This document shows positions 32,426-43,970 of a stretch of 64,000 nt of DNA, one piece after another. Position numbers and translations under genes: made by a program. Origin of the DNA: Megaustenia siamemsis (taxonomy: Eukaryota; Mollusca; Gastropoda; Stylommatophora; Ariophantidae); NCBI GenBank assembly GCA_032433765.1, contig JAVIAB010000092.1:103460564-103524563 (forward strand). The letters run 5' to 3'. Below the pieces are notes generated by a model. That model made no database searches. It was not told the DNA's origin and was given only the letters and a program-made list of their open reading frames with translations. Within the stretch, counting starts at the first letter, position 1. Each line of letters starts with the position of its first letter.

Positions 32426-32604
32426 AATTAACACTTAAAATTGACAAATACGTTTTTTTTTAATTTGTACAGGTTTTTTTTTTGGTCTGGTGTATAGATT
32501 AAACTAAAAAATATATGGAAGGTATGCTTGACACCCATTTGTTCATGAACATGTCATCCTATATAATGGGACATCTAATACCCATCTACAATGTACATAT
32601 CATC
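32426..32604. other. Short unassigned spacer
   Basis: Two T-runs and no ORF. Confidence 0.4.
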
Positions 32605-33092
32605 ATCATCATCAAGTACCGAGCCTGCTGGTGTAGTTGATCATGCCTCACCACAACTTTGGATCATGACAGTTATTTATCATTTCTGTTGTTGACGTTC
32701 TGCCAAGACATTCTCTTAAGCTGTCTGTATCTTTTCTCTTTGCTTCCCTCTATCTCTTCGTCCCTCAATTTTCCAGTTGTTACAATATATTCCAGCTGTT
32801 CTCTTCTCATTACATGGCCAAAAAATGATGATTGTTTCTTCCTAATATTGGAAATTAGCTCTCTTTTTGCTTTGACTTTGACCTCTTTCAGAACGTTTTC
32901 ATTACTCTACTTAGCTGTCCATGGTATTCTCAACATTGTTCTGTAATTCACATTTCTACAGACTCCTGTGATTTTCTTGTCTGTTGTCCTATTGTCCATG
33001 ATTCACATCCATATGTTAAAACTGGTTTTACATAACATTTAAGAACTTTTTTTCTTGTTTCCATTGTCAAAAATGGATTGCATAGTATCTTC

Positions 33093-33687
33093 CTAATTTT
33101 TTGGAAAGCTGCTATTTGCCTGAGCCATTCTGCATCTCACCTCTGTTGTACATCTTCCGTCTGAGGGTAACAAAGTTCCCAAATATTTAAATTCATTTAC
33201 ATGTTTTAATATTGTTCCACTTGTTTTTATTTTGCACTGAGGTGATGTCTTTTTCTTTGTTGTTACCATTACTTCTGTCTTTTTGCTATTAAGGCTGAGT
33301 CCTTTGTTTTTGCTTTCTTTCACTATAATGTCTAACATTTCTTGTAACTCATTTTCACTCTTAGCGATTAAGACTGTATCATCAGCATACCTTAGATTAT
33401 TTATATTATGACCTCCGATTGTTATTCCAGGCATGCCTCTTATGGATCTTAGAATAATCTCACTATAAATATTAAACAAATCTGGTGACAGCACACGACC
33501 TTGTCTAACACCCTGTTTTATTTGTTGAAACATTCCCAATTGGTTTTCAGTTCTTATGGCCGCTGTTTGTTGTGAGTACATGTTCTTTATTATTCTTAGA
33601 TCTTTGCTGTCTACGTTTATGCTTTCTAAAATTGTGATTATTTTTTGGTGCTTTACTTTGTCAAATGCTTTGGTATATTCTATGAAA
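33093..33687 (-). pseudogene. LINE-A copy 2 reverse transcriptase
   Basis: An open frame of about 200 codons in LINE-A sequence with [26 protein letters not shown] and the catalytic YADD followed by TVLIAK, then [18 protein letters not shown]. In the GQGC-type block, RQGR replaces the usual RQGC. The upstream 21 residues of the frame come from the SINE. Past 33093 the C-terminal part continues in broken frames. Confidence 0.85.
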
Positions 33688-34030
33688 AAATGTAAAGGTA
33701 AAGTACGAGACTTGAACCGGCGTCTTAGCACGCAAGTTTTTTACACCCATATGTGCTCAGACACATATCCAGAAATGTTCAGAAATTTCTGGATAGTGTC
33801 GCCTCAAGCATCGAAACTCAGATGCGAAGCAACATACCTCACCTTCCCAGGGTAATACCCTGGTACCCATTTCTGCCAATGGCTGGGTCGACCGTGGGGG
33901 TATTTTTTTTTTTTTTTTCCCAACCACAAGTACAATTCACACTGCTTTTAGCGGGAATCGAACATAGGTTGTCCAAACGTCAGTAGTCCAGGGTGGTTTT
34001 CCAAACTCGGCTACTGAGGCCCCCTTATAA
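33688..34030 (-). mobile_element. SINE family 2, complete copy inserted in LINE-A copy 2
   Basis: Minus strand. A tRNA-like head has A box CAGTAGCCGAGTTTGG and B box GTTCGATTCCC. An A-run is followed by a centre with AATGGGTACCAGG and CCCTGGGAAGGTGAGG, and the end is TCGTACTTTACC-TTTACATTTT. TCTATGAAA at 33679-33687 and 34031-34039 is the target duplication. It differs from family 1 in head and body but shares the central block and the TACTTTAC end. Confidence 0.85.
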
Positions 34031-34292
34031 TCTATGAAACTTAGGTATAGATCTGTTTTCACCTCTTTGGCTCTTTCTACTAAAGATCTTATGATATAAA
34101 TGGCATTGCTTGTTCCTTTATCTCTAACAAAACCACAATGTTCATCACTAATTTCTGGACTGATTTTGTTTCGCACTCTTCACATGATGATTCTTAGTAA
34201 TATCTTAGTCATGTGACTCATAAGGCTTATCGTGCGATGATCATCGCATTCAATCGCACCTGAATTCTTTGGTAGGACCATGAATATAGTTC

Positions 34293-34804
34293 TATATATA
34301 TATAAAAAGAGAGAGACTGAGGAGTCTAAATAAAGATTGTAAAAGTGATCAGGTCAATCCGGAGTGCTTAGTGAAGAAAGCAGATGTTTCTATAATCAAC
34401 ACCTTACAGGAATAATCAATCTGCATACGCTTCGAGAAACTCAAAACAATGAGCCTTTAATAAATGTTGTGAGAATACCAGACCCTAGCACCAACCACAA
34501 AAAAGATAAATTGATGGAATATTGGAAACTCTAGCAAACAAAATAGCAGGAAAGGCTAACAGAAGAGCAAAAAACTGCAAATGATATCTCCCCTTAATTC
34601 AGAAAGGCAAATGAGGAAGGAAAGAAGAAGAAAGAATTAGGCTTTAATGTATTTGTTAAGCACATGATGTTTGAACACATGTAAGCTTCCAGCAGTTAAT
34701 GTCACAGTCAACTTGTTTTATGCCAAATAGTATCAGCTATTCTGTTCAATTATTCATTTTCTTTTAGTTTTGTTGTAAAATTGCCACTGCTGGTAGTACT
34801 GCTA
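34293..34804. other. Unassigned sequence
   Basis: Starts with a short (TA)n run at 34295. No ORF and no repeat match seen; GAATACCAGACCCTAGC near 34473 hints at old coding but nothing is recognised. Confidence 0.35.
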
Positions 34805-35800
34805 AAAGAAGTTCTTTATTTCTCGTGATGAAGATCTTCATTTCTCATGACAAAGTTCTTTATTTCTCATGATGAAGTTCTTTATTTCTCATGACAAAGT
34901 TATTTATTCTTCATGTCAAAGTTCTTTATTTATCATGTCAAAGTTCTTTATTTATCATGACAAAGATCTTCATTCTTCATGTCAAAGTTCTTTATTTATC
35001 ATGACAAAGATCTTCATTCTTCATGTCAAAGTTCTTAATTTATCATGACAAAGATCTTTATTTCTCATGACAAAGTTCTATATTTCTCATGATGAAGTTC
35101 TTTATTTCTCATGACAAAGATATTTCATACTCATGACAAAGATCTTCATTCTTCATGTCAAAGTTCTTAATTTATCATGACAAAGATCTTTATTTCTCAT
35201 GACAAATATCTTTATTTCTCATGAAAAATATCTTTATTTCTCATGACAATGATTTTTATTTTTGTGATGAAGTTCTTTATTTCTCATGACAAAGTTCTTT
35301 ATTTCTCATGACAAACATCTTTATTTCTTGTGTCAACGTTTTTTTTTTAAAATAAAGATCTTTATTTCTCATGACAAATATTTTTATTTCTCATGACAAA
35401 GATCTTTCTTTCTCATGACAAAGTCCTTTATTTCTCATGACAAAGATCTTTATTTTTCGTGTCAAAGTTCTTTATTTCTCATGACACAGTTCTTTATTTC
35501 TCATGACAAAGTTCTTTATTTCTCATGAACAAAAGATCTTTCTTTCTCATGTAAAGTTCTTTATTTCTCATGACCAAAAGATCTTTCTTTCTCATGTCAA
35601 ATTTCTTTATTTCTCATGACACAGTTCTTTATTTCTCATGACAATGTTCTTTATTTCTCATGACAAAGTCCTTTATTTCTCATGACCAAAAGATCTTTAT
35701 TTCTCATGACAAAGTTCTTTTTTTCTCATGACCAAAAGATCTTTCTTTCTCATGACAAAGTTCTTTTTTTCTCATGACAAACTTCTTCATTTCCCATGAC
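34805..35800. repeat. 22-bp minisatellite, about 45 copies, irregular
   Basis: The unit is TTTATTTCTCATGACAAAG with TTC or ATC. Units with ATCTTCATTCTTCATGTC form blocks near 34970-35160, and units with GACCAAAAGATC near 35540-35750 are 2 bp longer. Confidence 0.93.
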
Positions 35801-35887
35801 TTTGTTTTTTCGGAACAGTGCTTGTTGTTTATAATCAAAGTTCATATTGTCAAGACAGAATCAAACTTTATATTGAAAATGTTTGAC
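35801..35887. other. Spacer between two arrays
   Basis: Non-repetitive, nothing recognised. Confidence 0.4.
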
Positions 35888-38220
35888 TTATAAGCTGCTT
35901 GAAAGTTTGAAAGTCACTTTTGTTTGACTGATAAGATACTTGAAAGTTTGAAAGTCACTCTTTGTTTGACTTATAAGATACTTGAAAATTTGAAAGTCAC
36001 TCTTTGTTTGACTTATAAGATACTTGAAAATTTGAAAGTCACTCTTTGTTTGACTGATAAGCTGCTTGAAAGTTTGAAAGTCATTCTTTGTTTGACTGAT
36101 AAGCTACTTGAAAGTTTGAAAGTCACTCTTTGTTTGACTGATAAGCTGCTTGAAAGTTTGAAAGCCACTCTTTGTTTGAACCGATATGCTGCTTGAAAGT
36201 TTGAAAGTCATTCTTTGTTTGACTGATAAGCTGCTTGAAAGTCACTCTTTGTTTGACTGATAAGCTGCTTGAAAGTATGAAAGTCACTCTTTTTTTGACT
36301 GATAAGCTGCTTGAAAGTTTGAAAGCCACTCTTTGTTTCACTGATAAGCTGCTTGAAAGTTTGAAAGTTTCTCTTTGTTTGACTGATAAGCTGCTTGAAA
36401 GTTTGAAAGTCATTCTTTGTTTGACTGATAAGCTGCTTGAAAGTTTGAAAGTCATTCTTTGTTTGACTGATAAGCTGCTTGAAAGTTTGAAAGTCATTCT
36501 TTGTTTGACTGATAAGCTGCTTGAAAGTCATTCTTTGTTTGACTGATAAACTGCTTGAAAGTCACTCTTTGTTTGACTGATAAGCTGCTTGAAAGTTTGA
36601 AAGCCATTCTTTTTTGACTGATAAGGTACTTGAAAGTTTGAAAGCCACTCTTTGTTTGACTGATAAGCTACTTGAAAGTTTGAAAGCCACTCTTTGTTTG
36701 ACTGATAAGCTTCTTGAAAGTTTGAAAGCCACTCTTTGTTTGACTGATAAGCTGCTTGAAAGTTTGAAAGCCACTCTTTATTTGACTGATAAGCTGCTTG
36801 AAAGTTTGAAAGCCACTCTTTGTTTGACTGATAAGCTGCTTGAAAGTTTGAAAGCCACTTTTTGTTTCACTGATAACATGCTTGAAAGTTTGAAAGCCAC
36901 TCTTTGTTTGACTGATAAGCTGCTTGAAAGTTTGAAAGCCACTCTTTGTTTGACTGATAAGCTGCTTGAAAGTTTGAAAGCCACTCTTTGTTAGACCGAT
37001 GTGCTGCTTGAAAGTTTGAAAGTCATTCTTTGTTTGACTGATAAGCTGCTTGAAATTTTGAAAGTCACTCTTTGTTTGACTGATAACCTGCTTGAAAGTT
37101 TGAAAGTCATTCTTTGTTTGACTTATAAGCTGCTTGAAAGTTTGAAAGTCACTCTTTGTTAGACTGATAAGCTGCTTGAAAGTCACTCTTTGTTTGACTG
37201 ATAAGCTGCTTGGAAGTTTGAAAGTCACTCTTTGTTTGACTGATAAGCTGCTTGAAAGTTTGAAAGTCACTCTTTGTTTGACTGATAAGCTGCTTGAAAG
37301 TTTGAAAGTCACTCTTTGTTTGACTGATAAGTTACTTGAAAGTTTGAAAGTCTCTCTTTGTTTGACTGATAAGCTGCTTGAAAGTTTGAAAGTCATTCTT
37401 TGTTTGACTGATAAGCTGCTTGAAAGTTTGAAAGTCACTCTTTGTTTGACTGATAAGCTGCTTGAAAGTTTGAAAGTCACTCTTTGTTTGACTGATAAGC
37501 TGCTTGAAAGTTTGAAAGTCACTCTTTGTTTGACTGATAAGTTGCTTGAAAGTTTGAAAGTCTCTCTTTGTTTGACTGATAAGCTGCTTGAAAGTTTGAA
37601 AGTCACTCTTTGTTTGACTGATAAGCTGCTTGAAAGTTTGAAAGTCATTCTTTGTTTGACTGATAAGCTGCTTGAAAGTTTGAAAGTCACTCTTTGTTTG
37701 ACTGATAAGCTGCTTGAAAGTTTGAAAGTCATTCTTTGTTTGACTGATAAGCTGCTTGAAAGTTTGAAAGTCATTCTTTGTTTGACTGATAAGCTGCTTG
37801 AAAGTTTGAAAGTCATTCTTTGTTTGACTGATAAGCTGCTTGAACGTCATTCTTTGTTTGACTGATAAACTGCTTGAAAGTGACTCTTTGTTTGACTGAT
37901 AAGCTGCTTGAAAATTTTGAAAGTCACTCTTTGTTTGACTGATAAGCTGCTTGAAAGTTTGAAAGCCACTCTTTTTTGACTGATAAGCTACTTGAAAGTT
38001 TGAAAGCCACTCTTTGTTTGACTGATAAGCTACTTGAAAGTTTGAAAGCCACTCTTTGTTTGACTGATAAGCTGCTTGAAAGTTTGAAAGCCACTCTTTG
38101 TTTCACTGATAAGCTGCTTGAAAGTTTGAAAGCCACTCTTTTTTGACTGATAAGGTACTTGAAAGTTTGAAAGCCACTCTTTGTTTCACTGATAAGCTGC
38201 TTGAAATTTTGAAAGCCACT
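35888..38220. repeat. 42-bp minisatellite with 34-bp variants, about 55 copies
   Basis: The unit has TTTGACTGATAAGCTGCTTG, AAAGTTTGAAAG and a variable word GTCACTC, GTCATTC, GTCTCTC or GCCACTC. Six or so units lack 8 bp (GAAAGTTTGAAAG shortened to GAAAG), near 36234, 36522, 36552, 37171, 37838 and 37871. Two rare junction units (CCGATATGCTGC at 36181, CCGATGTGCTGC at 36995) mark a duplicated block. ORFs on both strands follow from the period being a multiple of three. Confidence 0.95.
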
Positions 38221-39236
38221 TGTCTGGCCAAAGGTTGGGGAAAATTAGAGACTGGGACCCATCTTAGTAATCATGCAGCAGCACTAGTCTAATAATCCAC
38301 CATTGAATTTAAGTGTCTTGAGGTTAGGATGAATCCTGTGAGATGAAGGAAATTAGAAGTCATAATGTAAGGGAGGCTGCTTCAAGACTCTTCTTGTGGG
38401 TGATCAAGGCTTTGAGGGTGCCCTAGACAAAGAAAGGGATAGCATGAGAAAATATGTTGAGGAAATGGTGGTTGGTTGCATTCGCCTGATGACTAAAGTA
38501 TTCTAGAGTATCGTGGTAGACTAGAATATTCCTCTTCATCATCCGCCCTTACAAGGATGTAGTGGACGTGTCTGTGTTGTGTTTTGTTTTGCAGTATAGC
38601 TGTTATATTTGCGCCTTTCGGCCCACCACATCCGACTTCAGCATGACATTTTTGAGTACCGGGTTGTCTTCCCTCTTCGATCCCTGCACGCTTGGCCAGA
38701 CTAGACAAGTTAGTCTGTTACTGGAGGCACCACGGAGAGGTGTAGCAGGGTCTGGATGGTTTTGGTTAACCGATCCTGGCGCAAGCCATCAGCTGTGGGT
38801 CGCTGACAACTTCCAGCTCTGGTGCTGGGAGGCACGCCTTTGCCTCCTGTTGAGGGAATGATTTGTATCACTACCATATGGCCCTTAAAGTTTCAGCCCT
38901 TCTGTTGTAACTGCTACATAATAGTTTTTTCAATGAAAATAAAAAAGTGAATAAGTCTTTTTATTCAACTCTGATTTTATTACAGTTTTATTGTTTTTCT
39001 TTTAACAATCATACAATACAATGTGCATGTGTGTGTTGTCTGCTTGTTTGTCTGTGCATATGAAATAATTGTTGTTCAACAGGAAATATTTGCTAGGTGA
39101 TGGTGAGAGTTTAAGAACCACACATGGCTCGCTCTAATGTCAGTTTTCATAAGTTGAATCTGTCAAAGCTTTCAGTTCTATTTTAGCTTCATAACAACTT
39201 GTGAATCATAAAAATATCAAATTGGATCTCTTCCAG
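38221..39236. other. Mostly unique sequence with one GC-richer block
   Basis: The block 38520-38870 is richer in G and C and has a 99-codon plus ORF (38562-38861) and a 71-codon minus ORF (38493-38708), neither recognised. TTGTGTTTTGTTTTGCAG at 38576-38593 is acceptor-like, but I see no fitting donor. An old mobile element is as likely as a gene. The stretch 38870-39236 is AT-rich and empty apart from the acceptor of candidate exon D. Confidence 0.35.
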
Positions 39237-39345
39237 GACTGCATCTAGCCCTTCAGCAACAAAAACATCATTTCACAAACAATAAAATGTTGAACACTTC
39301 CCAGGCACAGCAACAAAGAAATGAGCAGCTTTCCATTCCAGCAAT
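39237..39345 (+). CDS. Candidate internal exon D, 109 bp, Gln-rich
   Basis: Seen: TTGGATCTCTTCCAG ends at 39236 (good acceptor), and GCAAT|GTAAGTTTT follows 39345 (consensus-type donor). Only one frame is open: LHLALQQQKHHF, then NNKMLNTS and QAQQQRNEQLSIPA. The other two have stops (TAG within four codons, TAA mid-way). The frame takes two bases from the preceding exon codon and leaves two. Gln/Asn-rich composition like candidate exons B and C. The 28-bp array starts only about 17 bp after the exon, inside the presumed intron. Protein not recognised. Confidence 0.45.
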
Positions 39346-39361
39346 GTAAGTTTTCTTATTG

Positions 39362-42300
39362 TTGACATGGTTGTGAACTGTTGCTGTTGTTGGACTGGTT
39401 GTGAACTGTTGCTGCAGTTGACATAGCTGTGAACTGTTGCTCTAGTTGACATGGTTGTGAACTGTTGCTTTAATTGACATGGTTGTAAACTGTTGCTTTG
39501 ACATGATTGTGAACTGTTTTTTTCATTGACATGATTGTGAAATGTTGCTCTAAGTGACATGACATGGCTGTGAACTATTGCTCTAATTGGCATGATTGTG
39601 AAATGTTGCTCTAATTGACATGATTGTGAAATGTTGCTCTAATTGACATGATTGTGAAATGTTGCTCTAATTGACATTATTGTGAAATGTTGCTCTAATT
39701 GACATGATTGTGAAATGTTGCTCTAATTGACATGATTGTGAAATGTTCCTCTAATTGACATGATTGTGAAATGCTGCTCTAATTGACATGATTGTGAAAT
39801 GTTGCTCTAATTATTATGATTGTGAAATGTTGCTCTAGTTGACATGGTTGTGAAATGTTGCTCTAATTGACATGATTGTGAAATGTTCTCTAATTGACAT
39901 GATTGTGAAATGTTGCTCTAATTGACATGATTGTAAAATGTTGCTCTAATTGACATGATTGTGAAATGTTGCTCTAATTGACATGCTTGTGAAATGTTGC
40001 TCCAGTTGAGATGGTTGTGAAATGTTGCTCTAATTGACATGACTGTGAAATGTTGCTCTAATTGACATCCTTATGAAATGTTGCTCCAGTAGCGATGTTT
40101 GTGAAATGTTGCTCTAATTGACATGATTGTGAAATGTTGCTCCAGTTGCGATGGTTGTGAAATGTTGCTCTAATTGACATGATTGTGAAATGTTGCTCCA
40201 GTTGCGATGGTTGTGAAATGTTGCTCTAATTGACATGACTGTGAAATGTTGCTCTAATTGACATGATTGTGAAATGTTCCTCTAACTGACATGATTGTGA
40301 AATGCTGTTCTAGTTGACATGCTTGTGAAATGTTGCTCTAATTGACATGATTGTGAAATGTTGCTCTAATTGACATGATTGTAAAATGTTGCTCCAGTTG
40401 CAATGGTTGTGAAATGTTGCTCTAATTGACATGACTGTGAAATGTTGCTCTAATTGACATGATTGTGAAATGTTGTTCTAGTTGACATGCTTGTGAAATG
40501 TTGCTCCAGTTGAGATGGTTGTGAAATGTTGCCCTAATTGACATGATTGTGAAATTTGCTCCAGTTGAGGTGGTTGTGAAATGTTGCTCTAATTGACATG
40601 ACTGTGAAATGTTGCACTAGTTGACATGATTGTGAAATGTTGCACTAATTGACATGATTGTGAAATGTTGCTCTAATTGGCATGATTGTGAAATGTTGCT
40701 CTAATTGACATGATTGTGAAATGTTGCTCTAATTAACATGATTGTGAAATGTTGCTCTAATTGGCATGATTGTGAAATGTTGCTCCAGTTGAGATGGTTG
40801 TGAAATGTTGCTCTAATTGACATGATTGTGAAATGTTGTTCTAGTTGACATGCTTGTGAAATGTTGCTCCAGTTGAGATGATTGTGAAATGTTGCTCTAA
40901 TTGACATGACTGTGAAATGTTGCTCTAATTGACATGCTTGTGAAATGTTGCTCCAGTTGAGATGGTTGTAAAATGTTGCTCTAATTGACATGACTGTGAA
41001 ATGTTGCTCTAATTGACATCTTTATGAAATGTTGCTCCAGTTGCGATGGTTGTGAAATGTTGCTCTAATTGACATGACTGTGAAATGTTGCTCTAATTGA
41101 CATGATTGTGAAATTTTGTTCTAGTTGACATGCTTGTGAAATGTTGCTCCAGTTGAGATGGTTGTGAAATGTTGCTCTAATTGACATGATTGTGAAATGT
41201 TGCTCTAATTGGCATGATTGTGAAATGTTGCTCTAATTGACATGATTGTGAAATGTTGCTCTAATTGACAGGATTGTGAAATGTTGCTCTAATTGAGATG
41301 ATTGTGAAATGTTGCTCTAATTGACATTATTGTGAAATGTTGCTCCAATTGACATGATTGTGAAATGTTGCTCTAATTGACAAGACTGTGAAATGTTGCT
41401 CTAATTGACATGATTGTGAAATGTTGTTCTAGTTGAGATGATTGTGAAATGTTGTTCTAGTTGACATTGTTGTGAAATGTTGTTCTAGTTGAGATGATTG
41501 TAAAATGTTGCACTAGTTGACATGATTGTGAAATGTTGCTCTAATTGACATGACTGTGAAATGTTGCTCTAATTGACATGCTTGTGAAATGTTGCTGCAG
41601 TTGAGATGGTTGTGAAATGTTGCTCTAATTGACATGACTGTGAAATGTTGCTCTAATTGAAATCTTTATGAAATGTTGCTCCAGTTGCGATGGTTGTGAA
41701 ATGTTGCCCTAAATGACATGATTGTGAAATGTTGCTCTAATTGACATGATTGTGAATGTTGCTCTAATTGACATGATTGTGAAATGTTGCTCTAATTGAC
41801 ATGATTGTGAAATGTTGTTCTAGTTGACATTCTTGTGAAATGTTGCTCCAGTTGAGATGGTTGTGAAATGTTGCTCTAATTGACATGATTGTGAAATGTT
41901 GCTCTAATTGGCATGATTGTGAAATGTTGCTCTAATTGACATGATTGTGAAATGTTGCTCTAATTGACATGATTGTGAAATGTTGCTCTAATTGACATGA
42001 TTGTGAAATGTTGCTCTAATTGACATTATTGTGAAATGTTGCTCCATTTGACATGATTGTGAAATGTTGCTCTAATTGACATGACTGTGAAATGTTGCTC
42101 TAATTGACATGATTGTGAAATGTTGTTCTAGTTGAGATGATTGTGAAATGTTGTTCTAGTTTTGACATTGTTGTGAAATGTTGTTCTAGTTGAGATGATT
42201 GTAAAATGTTGCACTAGTTGACATGATTGTGAAATGTTGCACTAATTGACATGATTGTGAAATGTTGCTCTAATTGGCATGATTGTGAAATGTTGCTCTA

Positions 42301-43103
42301 ATTGACATGATTGTGAAATGTTGCTCTAATTGACATAATTGTGAAATGTTGCTCTAATTGAGATGATTGTGAAATGTTGTTCTAGTTGACATGCTTGTGA
42401 AATGTTGCTCCAGTTGAGATGGTTGTGAAATGTTGCTCTAATTGAGATGATTGTGAAATGTTGCTCTAATTGACATGATTGTGAACTGTTGCTCTAGTTG
42501 ACATGGTTGTGAACTGTTGCTCTAGTTGACATGGTTGTGACTTGGTGCTCTAGGTGGCATGGTTGTGAACTGTAGCTTTAATTGTACTGGTTCTGAACAG
42601 TTGCTCTAGTTGACATGAACTGCTGCTCTAGTTGGACTGGTTGTGAACCATTGCTCTAGTTGACATGGTTGTAATCTGCTGCTCTAGTTTGACTGATTGT
42701 GAACTATTGCTCTAGTTTATATGGTTGTGAACTGCTGCTCTAATTGGACTGGTTGTGAACTTTTACTCTAGTTGACATGGTTGTGAACTGTTGCTCTAGT
42801 TGTAAACTGTTGCTCTAGTTGTGAATTGTTGCTCTCATTGACCTGGCTGTGGACTTTCGTTCTAGTAGTGAACTGTTGCTCTAATTGTCATGGCTGTGAA
42901 CTGTTGCTCTAGTTGACATGGTTGAGAACTGTTGCTCTAGTTGACATGGTTGTGAACTATTGCTCTAGTGACATGGTTGTGAACTGTTGCTCAAGTTTAC
43001 ATGATTGTGAGCTGTTGCTCTAGTTGACATGGTTGTGAACTGTTTCTCTAATTGACAAGGCTGTGAACTATTGCTTTAATTTACACCATTTCTACACAAT
43101 CTT
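39362..43103. repeat. 28-bp minisatellite III, first block
   Basis: The unit is TGACATGATTGTGAAATG then TTGCTCTAAT. Two classes are seen: an AAATG/CTCTAAT class in most of 39.6-42.47 kb and a GAACTG/CTCTAGT class at 39.36-39.5 and 42.47-43.08 kb. A variant TTGCTCCAGTTGAGATGG recurs in register with TTCTAGTTGACATGCTTG, giving higher-order blocks of several units. Because 28 is not a multiple of three, minus-strand ORFs repeat with a 28-residue period (MSIRATFHNH...); not coding. Confidence 0.96.
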
Positions 43104-43164
43104 GTAAATTAAATGAACAGTTCACAGCCATGTCAATTAGAGCAACTGTTCATAACCAGTCCAA

Positions 43165-43440
43165 TTATCTACACCATAATATGTAAGCATTGCCAGATGA
43201 TGTATGTGGGTGAAAGTGGACGAATTTGAGTGACAGATTTTGTGAGCATCTTCGTGATGTTGAGCAAAAGACTGGCAGCCCAGTGTCTGCCCATTTCAAC
43301 TCCCCTGGCCATAGTGGCAAACTGGACATGCAAGTTACTGCCATTGTCTCCTGTCACTAGCAATTGCAGCCGATTCACCCTTGAGAATCGCCTTATTGCC
43401 CAATTGGGTTCGCTGTCCCCCCAGGGTATGAACATATCAC
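43165..43440 (+). pseudogene. GIY-YIG endonuclease C-terminus of a Penelope-like element
   Basis: The plus strand reads ICKHCQMMYVGESGRI, then after a one-base shift DRFCEHLRDVEQKTGSPV, SAHFNSPGHSGKLDMQV, and in a third frame ENRLIAQLGSLSPQGMN. The order CxxC, YVGES-GR, DRF-EHL, HFN--GHS and E-LI--LGSL-P-GMN matches the GIY-YIG domain and C-terminus of Penelope-like retroelements. The catalytic Tyr and the Arg/Glu residues of the motif are visible. Two frame breaks and a TAG near 43358 make it dead. No reverse transcriptase part is present. Longer ORFs here on either strand are accidental. Confidence 0.82.
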
Positions 43441-43927
43441 TCTCATACACATAGGACACCCACTACACATTTCTTACACCTATGCATGCTGATATATTTG
43501 TCTGCATGGTTATTGTCATATTTGGGCTCATTTCGGTGTTTCTTTTGTTGGCTTTGTGGCAACATATATGCTGATTTATGCTTGCTAGCATGCATTGTTA
43601 CATACACATTCTTATTTTTACACATCGGTCCGGGGTACTCACACATAGTTAGATTTGCATAGTTTATACATATCCTGTACCCACCTCCCCATAATTTTAG
43701 AAGCCTTCCTTTCCGTCGTCTCGCCTCACCGCCTGGCTAGCGAGATTGTATATAGTTGGTCTTCCGGCCTCGCTGTTTGAGTCCATTCTCAGACTGACCA
43801 CACTCTGGAACACAGGGAAGTGACCTATTTTTTATTTTCCTCTCTTGAGTGTCTAGCATATTATCGCCATGTAGTTTGATTTGTTAATATACCCATATAT
43901 ATATATTTTGTGTGTTTGTTGTTCGTC

Positions 43928-43970
43928 CAGCCGAAGGCCTCTTGGCCGGAACGTTGACTTTTGTTTCGTC
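43928..43970 (+). ncRNA. Possible decayed hammerhead-like motif in the Penelope 3' region
   Basis: CAGCCGA-AGGCC-TCTT-GGCC-GGAACG...CGTC has the order of a hammerhead core (CUGANGA, stem II, GAAA, stem III, UH). Stem II has 4 pairs and stem III pairs ACG with CGT. Three core positions differ from consensus and I see no stem I, so it would be inactive. Penelope-like elements are known to carry hammerhead motifs. Confidence 0.25.

Larger units (their letters stand above)
32605..34292 (-). mobile_element. LINE-A copy 2, 5'-truncated, with a SINE insertion
   Basis: Minus strand. It starts at about 34292 within early reverse transcriptase (TTCATGGTCCTACCAAA), passes through RTISLMSHMTKILL-like and EISDEHCGFVRDKGTSNAIY (34176 to 34031), is interrupted by a SINE, resumes with FDKVKHQ at about 33680, and ends at 32605 in (GAT)n. 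It gives the uninterrupted form of the box that is disrupted in copy 1: [15 protein letters not shown]. Confidence 0.88.

Noticed and set aside
35924..38136. ORFs of up to 382 codons in the 42-bp array
   Set aside because: Open on both strands because of the period; no start context and no conservation of reading between units.
38493..38861. Overlapping ORFs of 71 and 99 codons in a GC-richer block
   Set aside because: No recognised motif, both strands open and no clear donor; left as unassigned and not called a gene.
43169..43459. 96-codon minus ORF over the GIY-YIG remnant
   Set aside because: The plus strand carries the recognised motif order; the minus ORF is its antisense shadow and recurs with the duplicated fragment.
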